Shown here: piece by piece, positions 53,645 to 61,990 of the stretch
Layout: each line of letters begins with the position of its first letter
Numbering within the stretch: the first letter of the stretch is position 1
From: SHLQ01 sp964562985
GTDB taxonomy: Bacteria; Actinomycetota; Acidimicrobiia; Acidimicrobiales; SHLQ01
Direction: 5' to 3'
Assembly (NCBI GenBank): GCA_964562985.1
Contig: CAZLWE010000001.1
Span: 1 to 64,000 of the forward strand
Length of the DNA stretch: 64,000 bases
Notes under the pieces: model-generated
The model's input: the letters and a program-made list of their open reading frames with translations, nothing else
Database searches by the model: none
What the model was told of the DNA's origin: nothing
Made by a program: the position numbers and the translations under genes

Positions 53645-54946
53645 TCATCTGGTTGCAACTCCGTCGGCGACCACGAGTTCGCCTTCGTAGATCGTGTGGG
53701 TGACCTTCCCGGTCACCTCGCGCCCGTCGTAGGGCGAATTGTGACTTCGACTCGCCATGGCTCGACCATCGATGGTCCATACCTGTTCGGGGTTGAGGAC
53801 CGTCAAGTTGGCTCGACCGCCTGACCGAACCGGTTGGCCGTGGCGACTCGCGAGACCCGCGATTTCGGCGGGCCGGGTGCTCATCAACTCAACGATGCGA
53901 GCCATGGGCAGGTCGAGTGCATTCAGTGCCAAGGCGAGAGCGCTTTCGAGCCCGAGCATGCCAGGCGGCGCCTGATCGAACGGGAACTCTTTGGTATGCG
54001 GTTCATGTGGCGCATGGTCGGTGACGATGCAATCGATCGTGCCGTCCGCCAGGCCAGCCCGAATGGCGGCGACATCGGCATCGGTTCGCAGCGGCGGGTT
54101 GACCTTAAACACCGGGTCGTAATCAGCGCATGCGGCGTCGGTGAGGGCGAAATGGTGAGTCGCCACCTCGGCGGTAACGTCGAGCCCCTCCACCTTGGCC
54201 CCTCGGATGAGTTCCACCGCACCAGCCGTGGAGATGTGTTGGAAATGAACGCGGGCACCGGTCATTCGTGCGAGTGCGATGTCGCGCGACATCATCAACG
54301 TCTCCGCCTCCGCTGGTTGGCCCTTCATGCCGAGGCGGGTGGCCCACTCCCCTTCGTGCATATGTCCGCCTGCCGTCAAGGCCTCGACCTCGCAGTGCAG
54401 GGCCAGCACGACAGGCGTCCCGCCGGTGACTGCGTGCACCCCAGTCGCATACTCCATGATCGATCGCAGTACCGCAGGATCCTGCACTCCACGGCCTCCA
54501 TCGCTGAAGATGCGGACGCCTTCGGCTGCCAGTTCTCCCATAGGTGTCAGCAACTCACCCTGGCGCCCGACGGTCATAGCCGCAGCCGGAACGACCTCGC
54601 ACAGCGCTTGCTCCGCGATCTTGCGGACATCGCGGACCATTGAAAGTGAATCGATCGTCGGTTCGGTGTTTGGCATGGCGACCACCGCCGTGTAGCCGCC
54701 GAGAGCCGCGCCTCGCGACCCGGTTTCGATGGTCTCTGCCTCTTCATGTCCCGGTTCTCGCAGTTGCGCCTTGAGGTCGACGAGGCCGGGCAGAACGATC
54801 GATCCGGTGGCGTCGACCTGGCGGGCATCAGCGGGAATTGGGATATCCGCGCCAACCGCGGCGATGGTCGACCCGGTAACGAGCACGTCGGCGGATTCGA
54901 CGCCTTCTTCGGTGAATACTTGTGCTCCCGTTATTGCGATGCTCAT
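53645..54946 (-). CDS. pyrC: Dihydroorotase-family protein lacking the HxH metal motif
   Basis: The 433-residue protein is clearly of the class I dihydroorotase family, as shown by LPGLVDL...LREPGHEEAET, VAMPNTEPT, FSDGG, KVNPPLRTDADV and TDHAPHEPHTKEFPF. But the first metal-binding motif, HxH in active enzymes, reads Lys59-Ala-Gln61. The later ligands His184, His237 and Asp310 remain. Proteobacterial ATCases bind non-catalytic dihydroorotase-like partners (pDHO) that have lost HxH, so this may be such a partner for PyrB. ATG 54946 shares one base with the pyrB stop. The longer upstream frame is antisense to pyrB. Confidence 0.9.
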   Translation of the reverse strand: MSIAITGAQVFTEEGVESADVLVTGSTIAAVGADIPIPADARQVDATGSIVLPGLVDLKAQLREPGHEEAETIETGSRGAALGGYTAVVAMPNTEPTIDSLSMVRDVRKIAEQALCEVVPAAAMTVGRQGELLTPMGELAAEGVRIFSDGGRGVQDPAVLRSIMEYATGVHAVTGGTPVVLALHCEVEALTAGGHMHEGEWATRLGMKGQPAEAETLMMSRDIALARMTGARVHFQHISTAGAVELIRGAKVEGLDVTAEVATHHFALTDAACADYDPVFKVNPPLRTDADVAAIRAGLADGTIDCIVTDHAPHEPHTKEFPFDQAPPGMLGLESALALALNALDLPMARIVELMSTRPAEIAGLASRHGQPVRSGGRANLTVLNPEQVWTIDGRAMASRSHNSPYDGREVTGKVTHTIYEGELVVADGVATR

Positions 54947-55884
54947 CAGGCGTTCACCGCTTCGGAGCGGTCTGCGGCAGCGGAGCCGACGACGAGGTAG
55001 AGCACTGCCATACGTACGATCACGCCGTTGGCGACCTGGTTCAATACGCGCACCCGTGAATCCTGGGTGACTTCTGGGGAAATCTCGATGCCGCGGTTCA
55101 TTGGCCCGGGGTGCATGATCAGCGACGACGCAGGGAGCTGCTTGGCCCGGTCGAGGGTGAGTCCGAACGCTCGGTGGTATTCGCCGAGCGATGGAACTAG
55201 TGCTTGGTTCATCCGCTCGTGTTGCATGCGCAACAGGTACAGCACGTCGGTGTCGGCCAAGACGGAGTCCAGGTCGTAGGAGACGGACGCGCCAAGGGCC
55301 TCGACGTGGGTGGGCAGCAACGTTGGTGGAGCGACGAGCGTGACTTCGGCTCCCAGGAGTTTGAAGGCCTCGATGTTGCTGCGAGCGACGCGGGAATGGC
55401 GAATGTCGCCAACGATGGCGATCTTTTGCCCCGCAAAGGAACGACCTTCGGCCCGGATGGTGTAGCAGTCGAGCAGCGCCTGTGTCGGATGTGCGTGCCA
55501 ACCATCGCCAGCGTTGATCACCGATGCATTGGCCCAGCGGGCGATCTGTTGTGGAGCCCCCGACGAGCGGTGGCGCACGATGATCGCGTCGACGCCCATC
55601 GCCTCGATCGTCTCCACTGTGTCGCGGAGGGACTCCCCCTTGCTCACCGATGACGATGACGCGCTGAAGTTCATCACGTCAGCCGACAAGCGCTTGGCAG
55701 CGGTTTCGAACGATGTGCGAGTGCGAGTCGAATTTTCGAAGAACATCGAGGCGACCGTCTTGCCGCGAAGCGCGGGAACCTTCGGGATCGGCCGAGAGCA
55801 CACCTCCGCGAAGCTGTCGGCCGCATGCATGATCTCGTTGATGCCGTCGACGCCGAGTTCTTCGATGGTGAGGAGGTCTTTCAT
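54946..55884 (-). CDS. pyrB: Aspartate carbamoyltransferase catalytic subunit
   Basis: PyrB condenses carbamoyl phosphate and aspartate. Active-site segments are present: FFENSTRTRTSFETAAKRL, VSKGESLRDT, HRSSGAPQQIARW, GDGWHAHPTQALLD and MHPGPMNRGIE. The 312-residue length is normal. No pyrI regulatory gene is seen. Its start overlaps pyrR (ATGA), and its stop overlaps the dihydroorotase-like gene by 1 nt, consistent with a PyrB-PyrC complex. Confidence 0.97.
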   Translation of the reverse strand: MKDLLTIEELGVDGINEIMHAADSFAEVCSRPIPKVPALRGKTVASMFFENSTRTRTSFETAAKRLSADVMNFSASSSSVSKGESLRDTVETIEAMGVDAIIVRHRSSGAPQQIARWANASVINAGDGWHAHPTQALLDCYTIRAEGRSFAGQKIAIVGDIRHSRVARSNIEAFKLLGAEVTLVAPPTLLPTHVEALGASVSYDLDSVLADTDVLYLLRMQHERMNQALVPSLGEYHRAFGLTLDRAKQLPASSLIMHPGPMNRGIEISPEVTQDSRVRVLNQVANGVIVRMAVLYLVVGSAAADRSEAVNA

Positions 55885-56492
55885 GAGTCCCCCTCCCGCG
55901 TGCCCTCGTCGACGAGCACCCGGTCGCCCAGTTCAACGCCTTCGAGGGTTACCCGAACGCTTTCGTCTTTCGACGTGGGCAGGTTCTTTCCGATGTAGTC
56001 CGGGCGGATTGGGAGTTCGCGGTGACCTCGATCGACCAGGACGGCGAGCTGAATCGTGCTCGGGCGACCAAAATCGGTTACGGCGTCGAGGGCAGCGCGA
56101 ACGGTGCGCCCGGTGTAGAGCACGTCGTCGCAGAGCACCACGTGTTTGTCGGTGACGGAGAACGGAATCTGCGTGACCTCAGGAAGAACAGACCCGGTCG
56201 CGATGTCGTCTCGGTGGAAGCTGGCGTCGACGCTGCCGAGCGGAACCTCGACGTCCTCGATTGCGTTGAGTGCCGCCGCGAGGGCTTGAGCGATCGGGAC
56301 GCCGCCACGTTCGAGACCGATGATGACGACATTTTCGAGGCCGTGATTGCGCTCGATGACCTCGTGAGCCATCCGCTTGATGGCTCGGGAAAGTTCACCC
56401 TCATCAAGCACCTTGGTACGTGGAACGAAACGATGGAGCTTGCCTCTTCCGAAAGCGACCGCACTCGGGCGTCGGAGATCTGACTCAGCCAC
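55881..56492 (-). CDS. pyrR: Bifunctional pyr operon regulator / uracil phosphoribosyltransferase
   Basis: PyrR binds pyr mRNA in response to UMP and also has uracil phosphoribosyltransferase activity. The PRPP-binding motif is VVLCDDVLYTGRTVRAALDA; NVVIIGLERGGVPIAQALA and VDASFHRDD are typical. The product has 203 residues from GTG 56492. A GGAGG ribosome binding site lies 4 nt upstream, and a PyrR-binding hairpin just before it (56509-56526). This is the first gene of pyrR-pyrB-pyrC-carA-carB-pyrD. Confidence 0.97.
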   Translation of the reverse strand: MAESDLRRPSAVAFGRGKLHRFVPRTKVLDEGELSRAIKRMAHEVIERNHGLENVVIIGLERGGVPIAQALAAALNAIEDVEVPLGSVDASFHRDDIATGSVLPEVTQIPFSVTDKHVVLCDDVLYTGRTVRAALDAVTDFGRPSTIQLAVLVDRGHRELPIRPDYIGKNLPTSKDESVRVTLEGVELGDRVLVDEGTREGDS

Positions 56493-56508
56493 GTTTCCTC
56501 CGCTCGTT

Positions 56509-56526
56509 CCAGCCTCACGGGACCGG
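56509..56526 (-). promoter_or_regulatory. PyrR-binding RNA hairpin upstream of pyrR
   Basis: The minus strand reads CCGGTC-CCGTGA-GGCTGG: a 6-bp stem (with G-U pairs) and a hexaloop of the form CNGNGA. The core GGTCCCGTGAGGCT fits the Bacillus PyrR site ARUCCNGNGAGGYU at all but the first base. It ends 16 nt before the GTG and next to the GGAGG ribosome binding site. No terminator hairpin follows, so translational repression, as shown for Mycobacterium smegmatis pyr, is the likely mode. Confidence 0.85.
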
Positions 56527-56608
56527 TTTCACGAACAAGTTTCACCGTAGTGGTTTGGAGCGAGCTTCGCGGCACCAGAACAGACTTTTTCGCGGAGGAA
56601 CCCTCAAT

Positions 56609-56614
56609 TAGGGT
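56609..56614 (+). promoter_or_regulatory. Candidate leaderless -10 box of the phzF-like gene
   Basis: TAGGGT with exactly 6 nt before ATG 56621; no ribosome binding site between. Confidence 0.55.
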
Positions 56615-56620
56615 CGGGCG

Positions 56621-57508
56621 ATGATTCCCTTCGCGCAAGTCGATGTATTCACCGCCGAGCCATATCTGGGCAACCCTGTGGCGGTGGTGCTCGAATCCAA
56701 TGGACTCGACACCGAACAGATGCAACAGTTTGCGAACTGGACGAACCTCAGTGAGACGACCTTCGTCCTTCCACCGGAGAGCCCAGAGGCCGACTACCGG
56801 GTTCGTATCTTCACACCGACTTCGGAATTGCCCTTCGCCGGGCACCCGACGATCGGAACGTGTCACGCGTGGCTCGAAGCCGGTGGACAACCAAAGGTGG
56901 CCGGCCAGATCGTCCAAGAGTGCGGAGTTGGCCTCGTCACGTTGCGCAAGAACGAGGGCCGGCTAGCGTTCGCCGCTCCCCCGCTGATCCGGGGCGGGTC
57001 CGTTGACCTCGAAGACATCGAGACGGCATGTGCGGTGCTGCAGATCTCCCGCGACCAGATCCTCGGAGCACAATGGGCCGACAACGGCCCGGGCTGGCTT
57101 GCCATCATGCTTGAGTCCGCCGAGGCCGTACTGGCCTTGGAGCCCGACTTCAACGCGGTCGAGAGCTACGACGTAGGGGTCGTAGGCCGGTACCCGCTGG
57201 GGGTGGTGAGCGCTCCGAGCGAAGTCAGCGCACCCGATCACCCTGCAATCGAAGTCCGCGCCTTCTTCCGGGGAGGCGGCGGTCAACCCGCCGAGGATCC
57301 CGTCACCGGCTCACTCAATGCCTCGCTGGCGCAGTGGCTTCTCCAGGAAGGCCGAGACGGATCGCCGATCGGGATTACCGCACCCTATGTCGCGGCCCAA
57401 GGAACGGCCCTCGGCCGAGCTGGGCGAGTGCACATCGAGGAGTCAGACGGCCAAATCTGGGTTGGCGGCGACGCTGTCACCGCCATCGGTGGCACCGTCG
57501 CCCTCTAA
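56621..57508 (+). CDS. PhzF-family isomerase/epimerase-like protein
   Basis: The fold is that of PhzF and diaminopimelate epimerase. Residues MIPFAQVDVFTAEPYLGNPVAVV open the chain, the catalytic Glu45 lies in NLSETTFV, and FTPTSELPFAGHPTIGTCHAW and GGGQPAEDPVTGSLNA are family signatures. The substrate of most PhzF-like proteins is unknown, and no phenazine genes are here. The gene is inserted on the opposite strand between nusB and pyrR, which are neighbours in other Actinobacteria. Its 3' end overlaps the convergent GNAT gene by 66 bp. Confidence 0.92.
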   Translation: MIPFAQVDVFTAEPYLGNPVAVVLESNGLDTEQMQQFANWTNLSETTFVLPPESPEADYRVRIFTPTSELPFAGHPTIGTCHAWLEAGGQPKVAGQIVQECGVGLVTLRKNEGRLAFAAPPLIRGGSVDLEDIETACAVLQISRDQILGAQWADNGPGWLAIMLESAEAVLALEPDFNAVESYDVGVVGRYPLGVVSAPSEVSAPDHPAIEVRAFFRGGGGQPAEDPVTGSLNASLAQWLLQEGRDGSPIGITAPYVAAQGTALGRAGRVHIEESDGQIWVGGDAVTAIGGTVAL

Positions 57509-58012
57509 CCGACACGCAAGGGCCCGTCGATCTGATCGGGTCGCCAGCTCGAACCAACCTGCTCCTTCGAGTAATTGGACCGTCCGTTCGTTGGCGGGGT
57601 CGACCAAGGCAACAAGGCCCCGAAGCCCGAGCTGAAGGCCTAGTAACTTGCCGAGCTCCAGCATCGTCGTGCCAAGGCCTTGACCTCGATGATGCTCGCC
57701 GATCCAGAAGCCGATCTCGGCGATGTTCTGCGGACGATTGACCTGCAAGCCAATCTCGCCGATCAGTGTCTCGGACCGCTCCATGACGACGTCAATACCA
57801 ATATCGTCCACTGTCTGAACAGCGGCTCCGGTAATCCAGGCGCTTGCGAATTCGGCCGATGGGTCGGGAGGGACGGAGTTCCAACGAGCGATCTCTGGAT
57901 CGTTCCAGGCGCCGACAAGAGTAGACACATCGCTCTCGCTCCACGGACGTAGGCCTACCTCATCGACGGGTTCGATCAAATTGCAGAGATCGATAAGAGT
58001 CTGAGGCGCCAC
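57443..58012 (-). CDS. GNAT-family N-acetyltransferase
   Basis: The RimJ/RimL-like acetyltransferase fold shows VGLRPWSESDVSTLVGAWNDPEIARW at the start and the acetyl-CoA loop GFWIGEHHRGQGLGTTMLELG. GLRGLVALVDPANERTVQLLEGAGW closes the domain. The start is taken as GTG 58012, 8 nt after the nusB stop, giving 189 residues. The last 21 codons lie antisense to the end of the phzF-like gene and look less protein-like; an effective domain end before them is possible. Confidence 0.85.
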   Translation of the reverse strand: MAPQTLIDLCNLIEPVDEVGLRPWSESDVSTLVGAWNDPEIARWNSVPPDPSAEFASAWITGAAVQTVDDIGIDVVMERSETLIGEIGLQVNRPQNIAEIGFWIGEHHRGQGLGTTMLELGKLLGLQLGLRGLVALVDPANERTVQLLEGAGWFELATRSDRRALACRLEGDGATDGGDSVAANPDLAV

Positions 58013-58019
58013 GCCCCCA

Positions 58020-58424
58020 TTATGGACGATGCAGCGTTCCCAACTTGACGAGAATGCCATTGATGAACGGCGCCGAGCGCTCGGTTGAATAGTCGTTGGC
58101 GAGCGCCACGGCTTCGGAGACGACAGCGGCGAGAGGAACGTCGGGGCTGTGAAGCAACTCCCAGAGGCCCATCCGCAGGATGCATCGGTCGATTCCCGCC
58201 ATGCGAGCGACCGTCCAGTCCTCGGCCACGTCATCGAGCTGCGCGTCAAGTTCGTCTAGATGATCGGCAACTCCCACGGCGATCCGGGTGGAGTAGTCCT
58301 CGGCGTCGGCGCGGTTGCGTTCACGCACCTCGGCGAAGGAATCCCCGGTCATGTCGGCTTCGTATAACAGTGCGAGGGCGACCTCGCGGTCCTCGCGACG
58401 GGATAGTTGAAACGGATCGTTCAC
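58020..58424 (-). CDS. nusB: Transcription antitermination factor NusB
   Basis: NusB binds boxA RNA of rRNA leaders with S10. The 134-residue, all-helical protein has SRREDREVALALLYEADMTG at the N-terminus and VARMAGIDRCILRMGLWELLHSPDVPLAAVVSEAVALANDYSTE, the conserved C-terminal half. The start overlaps the efp stop (ATGA). The efp-nusB order is conserved in Actinobacteria. Confidence 0.95.
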   Translation of the reverse strand: MNDPFQLSRREDREVALALLYEADMTGDSFAEVRERNRADAEDYSTRIAVGVADHLDELDAQLDDVAEDWTVARMAGIDRCILRMGLWELLHSPDVPLAAVVSEAVALANDYSTERSAPFINGILVKLGTLHRP

Positions 58425-58984
58425 GCTCGCGACTGATATTCGCCGGTGCGGGTGTCGACCTTGATGACATCACCAATGTTCACAAAGAGCGGCACCTGGA
58501 TCGACTTGCCTGTTTCCAGCGTCGCTGGCTTCGTTCCTCCCGAGGATCGGTCGCCCTGCAAACCTGGTTCGGTCTGGGAGATGGTCAGCTCAACCGATGC
58601 GGGGATGTCGGTTCCAATGATCTCTTCGCCGTAGAACAACATCGTGGCGCTTCGCCCATCGATGAGGTAGTCGGCGTTGTCTCCAAGGGTTTCCGGGGCC
58701 ACGTTGCGCTGGTCGTAGCTCTCGTTGTCCATAAAGACGAACTCGCTTCCGTCTTTGTAGAGCAGTTGCATGTCGCGCTTGTCGATGAGCACCCGCTCCA
58801 CCTTCTCGCCGGCACGGAAGGTGCGGTCGACCGTCGAGCCGGTCCGAACATTCCTCAGCGTCGTTCGAACGAACGCGGGGCCCTTACCCGGCTTGACGTG
58901 TTGGAAGGCTTGGACTTGCACCAAGTCGCCGTCCAGGTCGAGGTGCATTCCGTTCTTCAGATCGTTGGTCGTGATGGTGGGCAT
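58421..58984 (-). CDS. efp: Elongation factor P
   Basis: EF-P rescues ribosomes stalled at polyproline. The 187-residue protein has three beta-barrel domains. The tip of domain I is KPGKGPAF with Lys34 at the site that is modified in some bacteria; no modification genes are in the window. DMQLLYKDGSEFVFMDNESYDQ is in domain II and GDVIKVDTRTGEYQSRA ends domain III. CGGAG lies about 5 nt upstream of ATG 58984. It stands 21 bp after pepP. Confidence 0.97.
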   Translation of the reverse strand: MPTITTNDLKNGMHLDLDGDLVQVQAFQHVKPGKGPAFVRTTLRNVRTGSTVDRTFRAGEKVERVLIDKRDMQLLYKDGSEFVFMDNESYDQRNVAPETLGDNADYLIDGRSATMLFYGEEIIGTDIPASVELTISQTEPGLQGDRSSGGTKPATLETGKSIQVPLFVNIGDVIKVDTRTGEYQSRA

Positions 58985-59005
58985 GAGACTCCGTTTCGAG
59001 GCGGA

Positions 59006-60088
59006 CTACAGATCGATGACCGGCTGCTTCGGCGTATGTGTCAACGTTTCGGAGCCGGTGGCGGTGACCAGCACGGTGTCCTCCCAACGCACCCCTCCCA
59101 CGCCAGGAAGGTACACGCCGGGCTCGACGGTGATCACATGGCCAGGGGCGAGCGTAGCAGTGGCAGTGGCTAGCACCCACGGAGCCTCATGAATATCGAG
59201 GCCGAGCCCGTGGCCAGTGCCATGGGTGAACCACTCGGCCAGTCCAGCGGACTCCAGCGATGACCGACACGCCTGATCGATGTCGCTAGCGGCAAGGCCG
59301 GGCTCGACCGCTGCGACGCCTTCGGCCTGAGCGACCTGGACCGCGTCGAGCATCTCGCGTTGTTGGGTGGTCGGGCTTCCAAGGACGAACGACCGGGTCA
59401 TGTCCGACCGGTAGCCGGCGACCATCGCTCCGGCGTCGACGATCACCAGGTCGCCGACCTGGAGTTCTCGTGCACCGGTCCCATGATGCGGTCGAGAAGC
59501 GTTGGGGCCACTCGCCACGATCGGGTCGTAAGCCACGTCATCTCCGCCACAGCGCTGCACCGCTTCAGCGAAGGCCCATGCCACTTCGCTCTCGGTGCGT
59601 CCTGGCCTCATGTTGCTCACGACGGCTTCGAATGCAGCGTCTGTGACTGAACATGCCGCGCGAATGTGGGCGAGCTCCTCGGAGTCCTTCTGCGCGCGTT
59701 GAGCCTCGACGAGGCCGTCAACTGGGACGCATCGCTTCGCCCCGAGCTGTTCGGTGATCTCTCGGGCTTCGGACCAACTGAGGTGCTCGGATTCAAGGGC
59801 GATGGAGGCTGCTTCTGGCAGGAGCGTTGTGAGAGCAGCGAATAGCGGCCGCTTGGCCACCTCGACTACAAGGTCAGAATCATCTCGCAGTTCGTCGCCA
59901 GCGCGTTCGGTGTAACGGGCGTCGGTGACCAGCACGGCCGACGCATCAGATCGCACGAGGAGATAGCCAGTGGTGCCGCTGAATCCGCTCAGGTAGCGAA
60001 TGTTCGAACGGGAGGTGACCAATAACGCATCGTGTCCATGCGTCGTGAGTTCCGCCCCAAGAACATCGAGCCTTGTCACGAAAGCCAC
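59006..60088 (-). CDS. pepP: Xaa-Pro aminopeptidase-type M24 metallopeptidase
   Basis: M24B peptidases cut N-terminal X-Pro bonds using two metal ions. The creatinase N-domain (about 1-125) has SRSNIRYLSGFSGTTGYLLV. The catalytic part has ligands in VIVDAGAMVAGYRSDMTRSF, HGTGHGLGLDIHEAPW, and EPGVYLPGVGGVRWED. Length is 360 residues. It overlaps the aroB stop by 13 nt. It is next to efp, as in other Actinobacteria. Confidence 0.93.
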   Translation of the reverse strand: MAFVTRLDVLGAELTTHGHDALLVTSRSNIRYLSGFSGTTGYLLVRSDASAVLVTDARYTERAGDELRDDSDLVVEVAKRPLFAALTTLLPEAASIALESEHLSWSEAREITEQLGAKRCVPVDGLVEAQRAQKDSEELAHIRAACSVTDAAFEAVVSNMRPGRTESEVAWAFAEAVQRCGGDDVAYDPIVASGPNASRPHHGTGARELQVGDLVIVDAGAMVAGYRSDMTRSFVLGSPTTQQREMLDAVQVAQAEGVAAVEPGLAASDIDQACRSSLESAGLAEWFTHGTGHGLGLDIHEAPWVLATATATLAPGHVITVEPGVYLPGVGGVRWEDTVLVTATGSETLTHTPKQPVIDL

Positions 60089-61128
60089 GCCTCGTAGCTT
60101 GTCTCGAGCGTTGCTGCGTCGATGTCGTTCACCACTTCGCAGCCCTGTGGGCCATCGAGGATGAAGGTGAGTCCAGTCAGCGCCTTCTTGTCGCGCTGCA
60201 TCACGGCGAGAAGCTCATCAAATTCGAAAGTCGACTCCGGGGTGAGGGGCAGCCCATAGCCGGCCAGGACATCTTCGTGCTCTTCGACCCGTTGCTCGTC
60301 GATTCGCCCCATGGTCTGGGCCACCACGGCTGCGTAACCGATCCCGATTGCGACGGCTTCGCCGTGGAGTAGGTCGTGATCGCCGACGGTTTCGAGCGCA
60401 TGGCCAAGTGTGTGCCCGTAGTTCAGCAAGGCACGCCGACCACCTTCTCGCTCGTCGGCGACGACCGCGTCGGCCTTGATCGCGACCGACGCCTCCACGC
60501 GATCGATCAGGGCCTCTGCTGACAAGCGACCATTGACCAGCTCGTCGTTGCCGAGCGCGTTCATCGCACCATCATCGAGGAAGTGATACTTCGCCATCTC
60601 TCCCAGCCCAGCTCGGTAGTGGCGATCCGGGAGCGTGTCGAGCAGGTCGACGTCGCAGATGACCGCGTTCGGCTGCCAGAAAGCGCCGACCAAGTTCTTT
60701 CCCTCGGGAATGTTGACCCCGGTCTTGCCCCCAATCGCTGCATCGATCTGACCGAGAAGTGTGGTCGACACGTGCACCACAGGTAGTCCCCGGTGGAAAA
60801 CCGCCGCCGCGAATCCGGCAACGTCAGTGACGATTCCCCCACCGAGTCCAATGACGACGTCGTTGCGATTGAGCCCCCATTGGGCCCATTCACGACACAA
60901 CGCGCCAATGGTGTCGAGGGACTTATGTTCCTCTCCCTCGCCAATCGTAAAGATTCGCTGCTCCAGGCCCGTGTCGAGAGCGACGCCGATCGCGGATTGG
61001 GTAACGATCGCTGCCCGTCGAGCTGTGCTCGGCAGGTGTTCTCGTACGCGGCCGACAATGCCAGCCCCGATTTCCACGGGATAGCTTCGCTCTCCCAGGT
61101 CAACGTCTACACAGCGATAGTCGGTCAC
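60076..61128 (-). CDS. aroB: 3-dehydroquinate synthase
   Basis: AroB carries out the second shikimate step with NAD and a divalent metal. VIGLGGGIVTDVAGFAAAVFHRGLP, TTLLGQIDAAIGGKTGVNIPEGKNLVG, GLGEMAKYHFL and NYGHTLGHALE (metal ligands) are complete. The 350-residue length is normal. aroE lies upstream on the same strand, so two shikimate genes share this region. Confidence 0.97.
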   Translation of the reverse strand: MTDYRCVDVDLGERSYPVEIGAGIVGRVREHLPSTARRAAIVTQSAIGVALDTGLEQRIFTIGEGEEHKSLDTIGALCREWAQWGLNRNDVVIGLGGGIVTDVAGFAAAVFHRGLPVVHVSTTLLGQIDAAIGGKTGVNIPEGKNLVGAFWQPNAVICDVDLLDTLPDRHYRAGLGEMAKYHFLDDGAMNALGNDELVNGRLSAEALIDRVEASVAIKADAVVADEREGGRRALLNYGHTLGHALETVGDHDLLHGEAVAIGIGYAAVVAQTMGRIDEQRVEEHEDVLAGYGLPLTPESTFEFDELLAVMQRDKKALTGLTFILDGPQGCEVVNDIDAATLETSYEAWLS

Positions 61129-61152
61129 ATCGCCAGTGTAAGCGGCTGCTGA

Positions 61153-61989
61153 TCAGGCGAGGATGCCCGCACTGGTCAAGCGTTCGCTGAGCAGCACGAG
61201 TGAGAAGGCCGAGATCGCGAGTGCTGGGCCAAAGGGGAACGCTGTCTTGAGAAGGGGCAGCACACTGCCATCTTCGGGCGGAGGAAAGTCCGGATCCGGG
61301 AGGAAGCCGTTTCCATAGACCCGCCGACCCACGCCGACCAATATCCCCGACACAATCCCAAGAACCATGCCGAGAAGTAGCGCCCAGATAACGAGGCGTG
61401 CAGCGTCGATTGAGCTGTCTGCTACCCATCCGAGGAACAGCCCCAGGAGCAGTGAGAGCTTGACATCGCCAAAGGCGAGACCGCTCGGCATGATGATGTT
61501 GAAGATCAACATGATCCCTGCATAACCCAACGCCGTAACGAGCGCACGGAGAACGTGGTCCCCTGCACCACCGGTGGTGGACAACACCGCAATCAGCAGG
61601 ATCGATACCCCGAATGCTGGGAAGGTGAGCCGATCCGGAAGCCGGTACCGGACGATGTCGACTACCGACAACGCGATAAGGCTGGAAGCGAACAACAAGA
61701 GAGGAATCAATTGCCAGCGCGAGCCGATTACTCCAGCGGTTAAAGCGAATACGACCGCCGTCGTGAGCACCGTCGGAAGTCGGGAGGCTGGCACAGGGGT
61801 GCCACAGTTCGAGCACGCCGTGGCGGCACTTCTCACGGGAGCGAGCGAACGCGCTGGCAGTTCTGTTTCACAGGTTCGACAGTGTCTCGGCGAACGACCG
61901 CCGCCTCCGTTGTCGGGAACCCGCTCGGCAATGAGTGCCAGTGCGGTCCCGACGACCAGTCCGAGTACTCCTATAAGGAGCGCAAACAC
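61153..61989 (-). CDS. Type IV prepilin peptidase (A24 family)
   Basis: This membrane aspartyl protease cleaves and often N-methylates type IV pilin-like proteins. The N-terminal cytoplasmic loop carries CRTCETE and CSNCGTP, the zinc CxxC pairs. Around eight hydrophobic helices follow. The first catalytic Asp is in VVDIVRYRLPDRLTFP and the second in LAFGDVKLSLLLGLFLGW. KTAFPFGPALAISAF closes the chain. The gene lies 2 nt from the DUF4388 gene, which suggests a shared role in pili or secretion. No pilin gene is in the window. Confidence 0.92.
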   Translation of the reverse strand: MFALLIGVLGLVVGTALALIAERVPDNGGGGRSPRHCRTCETELPARSLAPVRSAATACSNCGTPVPASRLPTVLTTAVVFALTAGVIGSRWQLIPLLLFASSLIALSVVDIVRYRLPDRLTFPAFGVSILLIAVLSTTGGAGDHVLRALVTALGYAGIMLIFNIIMPSGLAFGDVKLSLLLGLFLGWVADSSIDAARLVIWALLLGMVLGIVSGILVGVGRRVYGNGFLPDPDFPPPEDGSVLPLLKTAFPFGPALAISAFSLVLLSERLTSAGILA

Positions 61990-61990
61990 G

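Noticed and set aside
53645..55501. Dihydroorotase-like gene extended to 618 residues
   Set aside because: The extra 185 N-terminal residues are Arg/His-rich and antisense-like over pyrB. ATG 54946 overlaps the pyrB stop and starts the real family sequence.
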